Assembly (NCBI RefSeq): GCF_030285665.1
Contig: NZ_CP127295.1
Coordinates: 1,488,001 to 1,552,000 of the forward strand
Reading direction: 5' to 3'
DNA from: Amycolatopsis mongoliensis
Lineage (GTDB): Bacteria; Actinomycetota; Actinomycetes; Mycobacteriales; Pseudonocardiaceae
DNA: 64,000 nucleotides
How positions within the stretch are numbered: the first letter of the stretch is position 1; every line of letters begins with the position of its first letter. Positions 27,525-37,904 of the stretch are shown here, in pieces. The notes beneath the pieces are model-generated. The model did no database searches and was not told the origin of the DNA. It saw only the letters and a program-made list of their open reading frames with translations. Position numbers and translations under genes: made by a program.

Positions 27525-28493
27525 ATGCCGAGGCGAGGGAGATGGGCCGAGCACCCCGAACTGCTCAGGGAACGAAGCCGGGAAGGTGTGATCAGGGCAC
27601 TCACGCTGGAGTCCTTGGGCATGAGCAGCAAAGTCATCTACCGAAGGTGCCTGCCCGGTGGTCCTTGGCAACGCCTGCTTCCGGGAATCATCGTGCTGCA
27701 CAACACCACACCGACGACCCGCGAGCAGCTCCTGGGCGCCCTGGTGTACGCCGGGCCGAAGTCCATGGTCACCGGAGCAGCGGCGTGCCGGCAGTACGGG
27801 CTGCGAGTGCCCGCTGTGTTTCCCGCCCGTGACGTGCATCTGCTGATTCCCCAGCAGCACAAGGCAACGAGCACCGAATTCTTGACCGTCGAACGGACCT
27901 GGCGGCTGCCGGCTCCGCACCTGCGTGAAGGCATTCCGCTGGCACCCCTGGTCCGAGCGGTCACCGACGCGGCCCGCCGGATGCGCACCGAGGAGCCGGT
28001 CGGCGAGCTTCTGGTGGAAGCGCTCCAGCGCGGGCGATGTTCGCCGGGTGCGATCAACGCCGAACTGGACAGAGGCACCAAGCGCGGCACTGCGTTACCC
28101 CGAAGGCTTCTGGCCGAGTGGCTGGACCTTCGGTCCGTCGCCGAAGCCCGGGCCAAAGAGCTCAGCAGACGGCTGGCGATCCCACCGTCCCATTGGAATC
28201 CTGAGGTCCACGACGCGGCCGGCACCTACATCGGCCGGCCGGACGGATGGTGGGACGATGTCGCTCTGGCTTGGGAAATCGACTCCGTCGACTTCCACTT
28301 TTCCCGCGACGGTTACGCCCGCACATTGCGGCGGAACAGCCGGTACGCAGCAGCTGGGATCTCGGTGGTTCCGACGCTTCCATCGCGCTTGCGAGACGAC
28401 CCCGGTGGAGTCCTGGCAGAGCTGGAAGCCGCCTACAGAGCGGCGGCAGCTCGCCCACGCCCGCCCGTCTTCCTCCCCCGGCAGGCGGCCTGA
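27525..28493 (+). CDS. AbiEi-like / nuclease-fold protein of unknown role
   Basis: A 322-aa protein common as a paralogous family in actinobacteria. The N-terminal about 75 residues resemble the winged-helix region of AbiEi (type IV antitoxin) proteins (LTLESLGMSSKVIYRRC, GPWQRLLPGII). The C-terminal part resembles a Vsr/DUF559-like nuclease fold: GRPDGWWDDVALAWEIDS, then FHFSRDGY, with the D and E-x-D positions of a PD-(D/E)XK core, though a trailing lysine is not obvious. The start at 27525 has no ribosome site; GTG 27588 is an alternative. No cognate AbiEii toxin is adjacent. Both ends are marked by a palindrome. Its codon usage is less GC-extreme than its neighbours. Confidence 0.72.
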   Translation: MPRRGRWAEHPELLRERSREGVIRALTLESLGMSSKVIYRRCLPGGPWQRLLPGIIVLHNTTPTTREQLLGALVYAGPKSMVTGAAACRQYGLRVPAVFPARDVHLLIPQQHKATSTEFLTVERTWRLPAPHLREGIPLAPLVRAVTDAARRMRTEEPVGELLVEALQRGRCSPGAINAELDRGTKRGTALPRRLLAEWLDLRSVAEARAKELSRRLAIPPSHWNPEVHDAAGTYIGRPDGWWDDVALAWEIDSVDFHFSRDGYARTLRRNSRYAAAGISVVPTLPSRLRDDPGGVLAELEAAYRAAAARPRPPVFLPRQAA

Positions 28494-28494
28494 A

Positions 28495-28553
28495 AAAGCC
28501 GTGAATGTCGCATTGAGGGACTCTAAGTCCCTCAATGCGACATTCACGGCTTT
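28495..28553. repeat. Perfect 28-bp palindrome, copy 2 (repeat family B)
   Basis: Left arm 28495-28522, loop CTA, right arm 28526-28553, perfectly complementary. It starts 2 nt after the stop of the AbiEi-like gene and ends 17 nt from the S8 peptidase stop, and on the minus strand it is followed by TTTTT, a good intrinsic terminator for the peptidase. Its stem differs from copy 1 by two compensated base pairs. Confidence 0.87.
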
Positions 28554-28569
28554 GAAACTGCGGTAGGAC

Positions 28570-29967
28570 TCAGCGCACCGCGTCCAGGGCGTTGACCAGG
28601 CCGTGGCCGTAGTACGAGTTGTTCTTCGCCGGCCCCGTGCACTCCGTCTCCGCCGACGCGCACTTCACCGGGTCCGCCTCGCCCGTCAGCACCCGGGCCA
28701 GCAGCTGCGGCGGCAGCCCGCGGAAGCGAGACGCCAGCAAAGCGGCAACCCCCGCCGCGTGCGGCGAAGCCATCGATGTCCCGCACTTCGAGCCGTACAG
28801 ACCGCCGAACACCGTCGTCGACAGCGGGCACGACGGGCCCTCGCCCGCAGGCGGCAGCTGCGAGAAGTCGCCGCCCGGTGCCGTCACGTCGATCTCGCCG
28901 TAGTTGCTGAACGACGACTTCGTGCCCCCGTAGCCCACCGACGACACCGTCACGACCCCGTCGATCGCCTTCGGCAAGATGCCGCACGACTTGTCCACCG
29001 GGTGCGGACGATTCGGATCTGTCGTCTGAGAAGTCGTGTCGAAGCCCGAGTTGCCCGCCGCCGAGACGTTCAGGACCCCGTGACGCGTCGAGAACTCGAT
29101 CGCGCGGCGGACAGCCTCAAAAGCAGCAGCGTCGCCCGGTTCGCGGGAGCAGAAGAACATGCCCGGGTCGATGTAGTAGCTGTTGTTCGTCACCGGGAAG
29201 CCGTGCTTCGCCGCCCACACGAACCCGCAGACCGCCGACTCCGGGAAGATGTAGCCGTCGTCGTTGACCACCTTCACCGACGCCAGCTTCACGCCCGGTG
29301 CGATGCCTGTGAAGCCCGCCGCCGGGTCCTTGCCCGCGATCGTGCCCGCCACGTGCGTTCCGTGGTCGGACGTCGTCGGGGCCCACGACGCCGGTGAGGT
29401 GTCCGCCGCCCCCGTGGTGCAGCCCGCCGATTCCGAGGGCGAAACGGCGGCGTGAAGGGCCGGGTGCGTCGCGTCGATGCCCGAGTCGAGCACGCCGACC
29501 GTCACCGCGCGGCTGCCCTGGTACTTCTTGTTCGCCTCCGGCGCGTGGATCGCCTTCATGTCCCACTGCTGCGCCGACAGGTCGCCCGCCGCGGCCGTCG
29601 AGCGCGTGTCCTCCAACGTCCGCACAGCGCCCAAGGAGCGAGCCGCGGCCCCCGAAGAAGAGGCCACGTCCTTTCCGCCCGAATACGCCCGGTAGACGCC
29701 GATCTTCTGCTGGAAGTCCGCGTTGCGCGAACTGGCGATCGCGACGCCGATCTCGCCGTAGTACGCCACCTTCGTGCCGCACTTGGCCGCCAGCTCCTTG
29801 TCGACCGCCGAAGCGCGCGTGCCGGGCTGGTAGGTCACGACGTAGGTGTACGGCGTGCTCGTCGTGTCACAGGCGACCGGCGCGGCCTCGGCGGCGGGCG
29901 CCGCGGCGAACAGGCCGCCCCCGACGGCCAGCACGAGCGGAGCCGCCATTCGGCGTAAACGGGACAT
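28570..29967 (-). CDS. Secreted S8 (subtilisin-like) serine peptidase
   Basis: A 465-aa preproprotein: signal peptide to about residue 29 (AAEAAP), a propeptide inhibitor-like region (about 38-125), then the subtilase domain with catalytic Asp161 (VLDSGID), His202 (DHGTHVAG), oxyanion Asn (AAGNSG) and Ser396 (GTSMASPH). Several cysteines suggest disulfides in the mature enzyme. No cell-wall anchor or membrane tail, so it should be released. Monocistronic, with terminator 28495-28553. Confidence 0.93.
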   Translation of the reverse strand: MSRLRRMAAPLVLAVGGGLFAAAPAAEAAPVACDTTSTPYTYVVTYQPGTRASAVDKELAAKCGTKVAYYGEIGVAIASSRNADFQQKIGVYRAYSGGKDVASSSGAAARSLGAVRTLEDTRSTAAAGDLSAQQWDMKAIHAPEANKKYQGSRAVTVGVLDSGIDATHPALHAAVSPSESAGCTTGAADTSPASWAPTTSDHGTHVAGTIAGKDPAAGFTGIAPGVKLASVKVVNDDGYIFPESAVCGFVWAAKHGFPVTNNSYYIDPGMFFCSREPGDAAAFEAVRRAIEFSTRHGVLNVSAAGNSGFDTTSQTTDPNRPHPVDKSCGILPKAIDGVVTVSSVGYGGTKSSFSNYGEIDVTAPGGDFSQLPPAGEGPSCPLSTTVFGGLYGSKCGTSMASPHAAGVAALLASRFRGLPPQLLARVLTGEADPVKCASAETECTGPAKNNSYYGHGLVNALDAVR

Positions 29968-30030
29968 TCCACCTCCAGAGTCAGTGGCGTCAACCTAAAC
30001 CGGCCCCGGAGACCGCGCCACCGACCAAAG

Positions 30031-30264
30031 TCAGGAGGAGACCCGCGAACGCACCCCGCGCCAGCCCAGCACGCCGATGATCGTCCCGAGCACGAACGAC
30101 ACGACCGTCAGCACCGCGTGCACCACGAAGTACGCGGTCGGCGAGCCGTCGGGCGTCCAGGACCGGTCGCTGTCCCACAGGTTCTTGGCGAAGGTGATCC
30201 AGATGATCCACGACCACACACCGAAGGCCAGCAGGAACAGCGAGGTGCCTCGCGAAATGCGCAT
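30031..30264 (-). CDS. SCO4848-type small membrane protein
   Basis: A 77-aa protein with two membrane helices (about 8-27 and 45-68) and a polar loop NLWDSDRSWTPDGSPTAYF. It matches the actinobacterial SCO4848-type family, which in Streptomyces also sits beside a D,D-carboxypeptidase, as here (divergent, 43 nt apart). Function unknown; conserved linkage hints at a cell-envelope role. Confidence 0.8.
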   Translation of the reverse strand: MRISRGTSLFLLAFGVWSWIIWITFAKNLWDSDRSWTPDGSPTAYFVVHAVLTVVSFVLGTIIGVLGWRGVRSRVSS

Positions 30265-30295
30265 GCCCCTGAGTATGCGACCCGCGCCTCGGCGC

Positions 30296-30301
30296 TAGAT
30301 T
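30296..30301 (+). promoter_or_regulatory. Leaderless -10 of the carboxypeptidase gene
   Basis: TAGATT ends exactly 6 nt before the GTG at 30308, with no ribosome-binding site between. This matches the spacing seen at several other genes in the window. Confidence 0.45.
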
Positions 30302-30307
30302 GCGTGG

Positions 30308-31546
30308 GTGCACTCCGCTGTCTCCCGGTCGCTCAAGGTCCTCACGACGACGCTCGCCGCCGCCCTCCTGGCCCTGAGCAGCCCGGCCCTCGCGGCCGCG
30401 GCGCCGCAGCAGGGCCAGTGCGCGAACCGCCAGGCCCCGCCCGCCCCCGTCGACACGTCGGAGAGGCCCGCGCCCGGCAAGCAGGCCCCGCCCCCGCTGG
30501 CCGTGCCCGCCGTCCCGGCCGGCGGCCCGCGGATGGCCGAGTGCGGCCTGGTCACCCCGGACGGCGCGCTCAACCCGCCGGACGGCACCACCGCGGCGTC
30601 GTGGGTGGTGCAGGACCTCGACACCGGCGCGGTCATCGCGGCCAAGGACCCGCACGCCCGCGAGCGGCCCGCGTCGCTGATCAAGACGCTGCTCGCGCTC
30701 GTCGTGGTCACCCAGTTGAGCCCGCAGCAGGTCATCGTCGCGACGAAGGAGGACGCCGAGCAGGAGTGCACCTGCGTCGGGCTCGTCGCCGGCGGTCAGT
30801 ACACCGTCGACCAGCTGCTGCACGGCCTGCTGATGCACTCGGGCAACGACGTCGCGCACGCGTTCGCCACGGCGCTCGGCGGGGTCGACGCCGCGGTGAC
30901 CAAGATGAACGCGCTGGCGGCCCGCATCGGCGCGCACGACACACGCGCCGCCACGCCGTCGGGGCTCGACGGGCCGGGCATGTCGACCTCGGCCTACGAC
31001 CTGAGCCTGATCTTCCACTACGCGATGAAGCAGCCCGAGTTCGCGAAGGCCGTCGCGACGAAGAACTTCGAGATCCCGGCGACCGGCGGCAAGCCGGCCA
31101 TCCCGGTCTACAACGACAACAAGCTGCTCGGCGTCTACCCCGGCTTCCTCGGCGGCAAGACCGGCTTCACCGACGACGCCCGCCACACCTACGTCGGCGC
31201 GGCGCAGCAGAAGGGCAAGCGGCTCGCGGTCGTCCTGCTGCGCGCCGAGCAGAAGCCGACGAAGGTCGTCGACCAGGCGGCGAAGCTGCTCGACTACGGC
31301 TTCGCGCTGGAGGCCGACCGCGCCGTGCCGGTCGGCCAGATCAGCTACCAGGCCCCGGTGGCGACCGAGACGGGCAGCACGCCGACCGTGCTCCCCGACG
31401 GCAGCGTCAGCAGCGGGACGTCCACGGCCGCGGCGGCCAAGGAGGACCCGTTCGGCGTCACCGGCTGGATCATCACGCTGGTGGTGTTCCTGATCATCGT
31501 CGGCGGGTTCGTGGTCGGGCACCAGCGCAGGAAGGCCGCGAACTAG
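30308..31546 (+). CDS. D-alanyl-D-alanine carboxypeptidase (PBP5/DacC type)
   Basis: A 412-aa penicillin-binding protein that trims the terminal D-Ala from peptidoglycan stem peptides. It has a signal peptide (to about 32), a Pro-rich linker, catalytic SLIK (Ser123, Lys126), SGN (178-180) and KTG in GGKTGFTDDARHT. A C-terminal membrane helix (about 380-402) followed by HQRRKAAN anchors it. Its stop overlaps the convergent HxlR stop through a shared CTAG. Confidence 0.93.
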   Translation: MHSAVSRSLKVLTTTLAAALLALSSPALAAAAPQQGQCANRQAPPAPVDTSERPAPGKQAPPPLAVPAVPAGGPRMAECGLVTPDGALNPPDGTTAASWVVQDLDTGAVIAAKDPHARERPASLIKTLLALVVVTQLSPQQVIVATKEDAEQECTCVGLVAGGQYTVDQLLHGLLMHSGNDVAHAFATALGGVDAAVTKMNALAARIGAHDTRAATPSGLDGPGMSTSAYDLSLIFHYAMKQPEFAKAVATKNFEIPATGGKPAIPVYNDNKLLGVYPGFLGGKTGFTDDARHTYVGAAQQKGKRLAVVLLRAEQKPTKVVDQAAKLLDYGFALEADRAVPVGQISYQAPVATETGSTPTVLPDGSVSSGTSTAAAAKEDPFGVTGWIITLVVFLIIVGGFVVGHQRRKAAN

Positions 31547-31989
31547 CGGTATCCGGGGCCGGGCTCCGGGGTCACCCGGTCGGTGGCGATCGCGCCGCCG
31601 CAGTGTCCACACGCGACGTAGGTCTCGGAGACCTCGCCACAGTCGTTGTGCCGCAACAGGATCGGCGGTCCTTCCGGGCCGGCGAGGTGCTTGTCACCCC
31701 ACTGCATGAGCGTGACGACCGCGCCGAAGAGGTCCCGCCCGGCCTGCGTGAGGTGGTATTCGGGGCGATCCGGCACTTCTTCGACGCGCGCCAGCACGCC
31801 CGCCTCGACGAGGGTCTTCAGCCGGGCGGACAACGTCGGGCGCGGGATCGACAGGTTGCGCGCGAACTCGCCGTAGCGCCGCACGCCGAAGAACGTCTCG
31901 CGCAGGATGAGCAGGCTCCACCGCTCGCCGACGAGGTCGAGCGCGCGCCCGACCGAGTCCGCGGTGAAGCGGTGGGTCAGGTCGCTCAC
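31543..31989 (-). CDS. HxlR-family regulator with cysteine-rich tail
   Basis: A 148-aa protein. The winged helix (GERWSLLILRETFFGVRRYGE, NLSIPRPTLSARLKTL) is followed by a C-terminal extension with HNDCGEVSETYVACGHCGG, three cysteines and a histidine that could bind metal or sense oxidants; this tail occurs in a subgroup of HxlR proteins. The GTG at 31989 overlaps the oxidoreductase stop (GTGA). It is last in a three-gene operon with two redox enzymes and probably represses it at the tandem repeats 34115-34147. Confidence 0.87.
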   Translation of the reverse strand: MSDLTHRFTADSVGRALDLVGERWSLLILRETFFGVRRYGEFARNLSIPRPTLSARLKTLVEAGVLARVEEVPDRPEYHLTQAGRDLFGAVVTLMQWGDKHLAGPEGPPILLRHNDCGEVSETYVACGHCGGAIATDRVTPEPGPGYR

Positions 31990-32990
31990 AGCGCCAGCAC
32001 CAGCTTGCCGGTGTTCTCGCCGCGGAAGAGCTTGAGCAGCGTTTCCGGGAACTTCGCGATCCCGCCCACGACGACGTCTTCGCGCGACTTCAGCACGCCT
32101 TCGCGCAGCCACCCCGCCAGTGCTTCGATCGCCTCGGGGAACCGGTCGGTGTAGTCGAAGACGACGAACCCGGTCATCGACGCGCGCCGCACCAGCAGCT
32201 GCATGTAGTTGGCCGGGCCGCGCGGCCCTTCGGTGCTGGTGTACTGGGAAACCGCGCCGCTGAGGACGACCCGCGCACCGCGCGCGAGCCGAGCGAGGCC
32301 CGCTTCGAGGACTTCGCCGCCGACGTTGTCGAAGAAGACGTCGATCCCGTCGGGCACGTGCTCCTTGAGGTCCGCGCGGACGTTCCCGGCGCGGTGGTCG
32401 ACGGCGGCGTCGAAGCCGTACTCCTCGACGAGCATCCGGCACTTCTCCGGCCCGCCGGCGATGCCGACCACGCGGCAGCCGTGGATCTTCGCGAGCTGGC
32501 CCGCGACGATCCCGACCGAACCGGCCGCGGCGGACACCACGACGGTCTGGCCCGGCTCGGGACGGCCGACGTCGAACAGCCCGAAGTACGCGGTGATCCC
32601 GCTGATCCCCAGCGTGCCGAGGAACGTCGGCGCCGGCGCGACCGCCGTGTCGACGATCGTGACGCCCTTGCCGTCCGAAACGGCGTAGTTCTGGACACCG
32701 AAGGTGCCGAAGACGTCCTGGCCGGCCTTGAAGGCGGGGTGGCGCGACTCGACGACGCGGGCGATCCCGGCCGCGCGCATGACTTCGCCGATCCCCACCG
32801 GCGGCACGTACGACCGGCCGGCGTTCATCCACGTGCGCATCGCGGGGTCCAGCGACAGGTACCGGACCTCGACCAGGAACTCCCCCTCGCCGGGCGCCGG
32901 GACGGCTTCCTCGGTGTACTGCCAGTCGGTGTCCTTCGGCAGCCCGGCGGCCGGGCGGGCGGCGAGGCGGTACTGGGCGTTGACGGGCAC
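31986..32990 (-). CDS. NADP-dependent oxidoreductase (zinc-free MDR, alkenal/quinone reductase type)
   Basis: A 334-aa medium-chain reductase without zinc ligands. The leukotriene-B4-dehydrogenase/CurA-like pattern is clear: YLSLDPAMRTWM, GISGITAYFGL, the dinucleotide motif AAAGSVGIVAGQLAKIHG, DVFFDNVGGE and a C-terminal YTDRFPEA. These enzymes reduce alpha,beta-unsaturated carbonyls with NADPH. In an operon with an acyl-CoA-dehydrogenase-fold enzyme and an HxlR regulator. Confidence 0.9.
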   Translation of the reverse strand: MPVNAQYRLAARPAAGLPKDTDWQYTEEAVPAPGEGEFLVEVRYLSLDPAMRTWMNAGRSYVPPVGIGEVMRAAGIARVVESRHPAFKAGQDVFGTFGVQNYAVSDGKGVTIVDTAVAPAPTFLGTLGISGITAYFGLFDVGRPEPGQTVVVSAAAGSVGIVAGQLAKIHGCRVVGIAGGPEKCRMLVEEYGFDAAVDHRAGNVRADLKEHVPDGIDVFFDNVGGEVLEAGLARLARGARVVLSGAVSQYTSTEGPRGPANYMQLLVRRASMTGFVVFDYTDRFPEAIEALAGWLREGVLKSREDVVVGGIAKFPETLLKLFRGENTGKLVLAL

Positions 32991-32998
32991 GGGACTCC

Positions 32999-34105
32999 TC
33001 AGAGCTGTTCGGTGCGGGCGGGGACACCCAGTAGCAGCTTGCCGGACAGCTCGAAGCTGGCCGGGTTGACCTGGAAGTGGGCGGTCGCCGTGTGGGCGTC
33101 GCGGAAGCGGCGCTGCAGCGGCGAAGTCTCGTAGATCGCCGCGCCGCCGCCCAGGTCGTACATGCTTTCGGCGACCTTCGCGGCGGTGCGCGTGACGTGC
33201 GTGGCGGCCAGGCGCAGGCCCAGCTTGAGCGCGTCCGGCACGGGTTCGGTGCCCTGCGCGGCCTGCCAGGCGTCGTCGATGCTGGTGTAGAAGAGCAGCC
33301 GCGCCGCGCGCAGGGCGGCTTCGGCTTCCGCGACGGCGGCCTGCGTCGCCGACCGCTCGGCCAGCGACCGGCTGGAGCCGAGGGGTTTCCGCGTCGAGGC
33401 GAGCTCGACGAGGTCGTCGATCGCGCCGCGCGCGTTGCCGAGCGCCGCCGCGGCGACCGACAACGCGAAGAAGCCGAAGAGCGGGAAGCGGTGCAGCGCG
33501 ACGGCGTCCGCGGGCGGGCCGCCCATGACCGAGAAGACGCGGTGCTCGGGGACGAAGAGTTCGTCGGCGACACAGTCGTGGCTGCCGGTGCCGCGCAGGC
33601 CGTTGGTGTGCCAGGTGTCGAGCACCTCGATCTCGGCCTTCGGCAACGCGGCGACGTACAGCTCCTTCCGGTGCACGAACCCGGCGAAGAGCCAGTCGCA
33701 GTGCGGGATACCGCTGCAGAACGCCCAGCGGCCGGAGACGACGTAACCGCCGTCGACCTTCTCACCGGTTCCGCGCGGCGCCCAGACGCCCGCGGCGACG
33801 GTTCGAGGGTCGCCGAAGACCTCCTCGGCGCACTTCCGCGGGGCGTAGGCCGAGAGCAGGCTGCTCGTCACGGCGATCGAGACGCACCAGCCGGCCGAGG
33901 CGTCGCCGCGCGCGACCGTCTCGGCGGTTTCGAGGCTGAGCGCGGGCGGCGCTTCGGGGCCGCCCAGGTATCCGGGGACACCGCTGCGCAGGAGCTGGGC
34001 GCCGGTCAGCTCGGCGACGAGCTCGGCGGGCAGGGCGCGCTGCCGTTCGGTGACGGGCGCGAGCGTCCGGGCGAGCGCGGCGCATTCACGGGCGGCGTCC
34101 AGCAT
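32999..34105 (-). CDS. Acyl-CoA dehydrogenase-fold flavoprotein (group D monooxygenase-like)
   Basis: A 368-aa protein of the acyl-CoA dehydrogenase superfamily, closer to flavin monooxygenases such as HsaA/DszC than to true dehydrogenases: the ARGDASAGWCVSIAV segment, SGRWAFCSGIPHCDW, and TNGLRGTGSHD before the helical C-terminal domain match that group. It would use reduced flavin to hydroxylate a substrate; no flavin reductase is adjacent. ATG 34105 follows GGAGG. First gene of the HxlR-linked operon. Confidence 0.83.
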   Translation of the reverse strand: MLDAARECAALARTLAPVTERQRALPAELVAELTGAQLLRSGVPGYLGGPEAPPALSLETAETVARGDASAGWCVSIAVTSSLLSAYAPRKCAEEVFGDPRTVAAGVWAPRGTGEKVDGGYVVSGRWAFCSGIPHCDWLFAGFVHRKELYVAALPKAEIEVLDTWHTNGLRGTGSHDCVADELFVPEHRVFSVMGGPPADAVALHRFPLFGFFALSVAAAALGNARGAIDDLVELASTRKPLGSSRSLAERSATQAAVAEAEAALRAARLLFYTSIDDAWQAAQGTEPVPDALKLGLRLAATHVTRTAAKVAESMYDLGGGAAIYETSPLQRRFRDAHTATAHFQVNPASFELSGKLLLGVPARTEQL

Positions 34106-34114
34106 GAAACCTCC

Positions 34115-34147
34115 GGTTCACATTTCTTACCGGTTCAGTTTCTTTAC
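34115..34147 (-). promoter_or_regulatory. Tandem 16-nt direct repeats, probable HxlR operator
   Basis: Two units in a 17-nt period, GGTTCACATTTCTTAC (34115-34130) and GGTTCAGTTTCTTTAC (34132-34147), immediately upstream of the operon. On the minus strand each reads GTAA..GAAA..TGAACC. The period puts both on the same DNA face, as expected for a repressor binding in tandem. Confidence 0.5.
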
Positions 34148-34161
34148 TGCCCAGCCCACTG

Positions 34162-35175
34162 TCAAGGCTTGCGACGGCCACCCAGCCACGCGAGCAGCGC
34201 CCCGGCGCTGAACGCGCCCGCGACCGCCCCGAGGCCCGGCCCGCGCTGCACGGTGACGTTCTGCTCGAGCCGCACCGGCGCCGGCGGCGCGACGACCTTG
34301 CGCTGGTTCTCCTTCGCCGTCGCCGTCCACGCCGTGATGAGCAACAGGAAGCGCGAGACGAGGTTGGCGAACACGAGCAGGCCGATGACCGGCCCGAACA
34401 GCGCGGCCGACGGCGACTTCGTGACGCTGGCCAGGTAGATCGACCCGACCTGCTGCAGGATGACGAACCCGACCGCGGCGACCGCGGCCCCCTTGACCGC
34501 GCTGCGCAGCGCGACCTGCTCCCGCGGCAGCCGCGCGATCACCCAGAGGAACACGAGGGTGTTGGCGATCAGGCCGAGCACGATCGTCGCCGCCCGGAGC
34601 AGGTAGATCGCCCAGGTCTGCTGTTCGAGCCCGACGAGCTCGAGCAGGAACTGCCCGACACCGCCACCGACCGCGGTGAGTGCGAAGGAGACGACGAGCG
34701 CGACACCGAGGCCGACGAGCGCGACGAGGTCCTTGAGCGTCGTGGAGACCAGCGGCAGCTGCTGCTTCTCCTGGCCCCACTGCGCGGTGAGCGCGTCCCG
34801 CAGGTTCGACATCCAGCCGATGCCGGAGTAGAGGGCGATGAGCAGGCCGAAGATCCCGATCCCGCCGCCGGAGTCCAGCGCGCCCTTGACGATGCCGTTG
34901 ACGAGCTCCTGCAGGCCTTCCGGCACGGAGCCGTTGATGCCGTCGGTGATCTTCTTGATGATCGCCTGGTCGTGGTTGACGACCAGCCCGACCACGGCGA
35001 AGGCGACCATGAACAGCGGGAACACCGACAGCACGCTGAAGTAGGTGATCGCGGCGGCGTAGTGGTTGCCGTACCGCTCGGTGAAGGCCTCGTTCGCCCG
35101 GATCAGGTGATCGAGCCACGGGTGCTTCCGCCGCAGCCGCGGCAGGAGCTTTTCCTTCGTTTCTTCGTTCGCCAC
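34162..35175 (-). CDS. YihY/BrkB-family inner membrane protein
   Basis: A 337-aa protein with six membrane helices and the family hallmarks AAAITYFSVLSVFPLF near the N-terminus, SGIGWMSNLRDALTAQW, and the final LLITAWTATAKEN. Once thought to be RNase BN, the family is now regarded as an integral membrane protein of unclear function, possibly transport. Actinobacterial members lie next to trpS, as here (separated only by the small P-loop gene). Confidence 0.9.
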   Translation of the reverse strand: MANEETKEKLLPRLRRKHPWLDHLIRANEAFTERYGNHYAAAITYFSVLSVFPLFMVAFAVVGLVVNHDQAIIKKITDGINGSVPEGLQELVNGIVKGALDSGGGIGIFGLLIALYSGIGWMSNLRDALTAQWGQEKQQLPLVSTTLKDLVALVGLGVALVVSFALTAVGGGVGQFLLELVGLEQQTWAIYLLRAATIVLGLIANTLVFLWVIARLPREQVALRSAVKGAAVAAVGFVILQQVGSIYLASVTKSPSAALFGPVIGLLVFANLVSRFLLLITAWTATAKENQRKVVAPPAPVRLEQNVTVQRGPGLGAVAGAFSAGALLAWLGGRRKP

Positions 35176-35220
35176 TGTGGAACGCTAACCACGCCCGGTG
35201 ACTCCCGCAACGCGAGCGGT

Positions 35221-37098
<1,878 letters not shown>

Positions 37099-37473
37099 TC
37101 AGGCGTGCGGGCGCTGGGTGAGGAACGGGCGGGTCGGCGTGGCGTCGGGCTCGCCGAGGACGGCTTCGGCCATGGCCGTGACCGGGCCGGGAGCTTCGGG
37201 GACGGCCGGGGCGGCTTCGGCGACGCGGGCCTTCCGGCGCTGGCGCAGCACACCCAGCGTCATGCCGACGATGCCGAGCGCGACCGCGACCAGCCCGACG
37301 GGGCCGAGCACGCCGAAGCTCTCCGCGTTGGTGTCCGCCTGCGCGGTCACGACGTCGGCGAACGCGTCGCCGCCGCCGGCCAGGAGCAGCGCGGCCGGGA
37401 CGAGCGCGACCACCGCGACCGCGCGGAAACCGCGCAGCGTGGATCGCATCAGGCTTTGACCTGGGTTGCGCAC
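37099..37473 (-). CDS. Small exported or membrane protein, unknown function
   Basis: A 124-aa protein from GTG 37473 with ribosome site GGGAGG. It has an N-terminal signal-like helix (about 15-38, ending GGDAFADV), a second helix (about 54-76) followed by RQRRKARV, and a disordered cytoplasmic tail: an exported short loop anchored by one transmembrane helix. No family recognised. Confidence 0.7.
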   Translation of the reverse strand: MRNPGQSLMRSTLRGFRAVAVVALVPAALLLAGGGDAFADVVTAQADTNAESFGVLGPVGLVAVALGIVGMTLGVLRQRRKARVAEAAPAVPEAPGPVTAMAEAVLGEPDATPTRPFLTQRPHA

Positions 37474-37904
37474 CGGAGTGCCTCCCGCGAGTGACGAGCG
37501 AAACGCTCACCCATCCGAGTGAGACGCTGCGTGCTACTGGTCAAAAAACTACCGAGCGTGTCAAGACCTGTCGGTACCGACCCGCTCGGGGGCCGAGACT
37601 AGTGCCCAACCAGTAACACGATCCGGGCACCCCCACGGTTCACTTCGATCACCCAAGCGGGTGTTGCGGAAGGCGGAACGCTCACACCGAGAGTAGAGCG
37701 TGACCGATCCGTGTCCGGCCACCCGTCACCCGTTCATCGCAAAATCGCCTCACGCCCTGCCGTTCGTCGCAGCCAGGACTGCTCCGATCGCGTCCTCTTA
37801 TTCGGAAAACTTTTCACTCGATGGCGATTGGTCTATACCTCTTGGAGTAGCCCATTCGGCTCGGTCGGACCGCGCACGACCGGCGTGATCAAGAGGAGTC
37901 CCGA
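37474..37904. other. 431-nt divergent regulatory region before the chitinase
   Basis: No gene is supportable here. It contains a 12-bp perfect palindrome GTCGGTACCGAC (37570-37581) and a DasR-box-like site (37827-37842). The A/T-richer stretch 37735-37850 probably holds the chitinase promoter. Confidence 0.45.
37827..37842 (+). promoter_or_regulatory. DasR-box-like operator of the chitinase gene
   Basis: ATTGGTCTATACCTCT matches the DasR box consensus (ACTGGTCTAGACCACT) at 13 of 16 positions and keeps the TGGTCTA and ACC core. It lies 63 nt before the chitinase start. DasR, a GntR-family aminosugar sensor, controls chitinases in Streptomyces; presence of DasR in this organism is inferred. 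Confidence 0.6.

Noticed and set aside
27381..28553. Insertion-sequence or transposon with terminal inverted repeats
   Set aside because: Each end is itself a complete palindrome rather than one half of an inverted pair; the gene between is not a transposase and no target duplication is visible.
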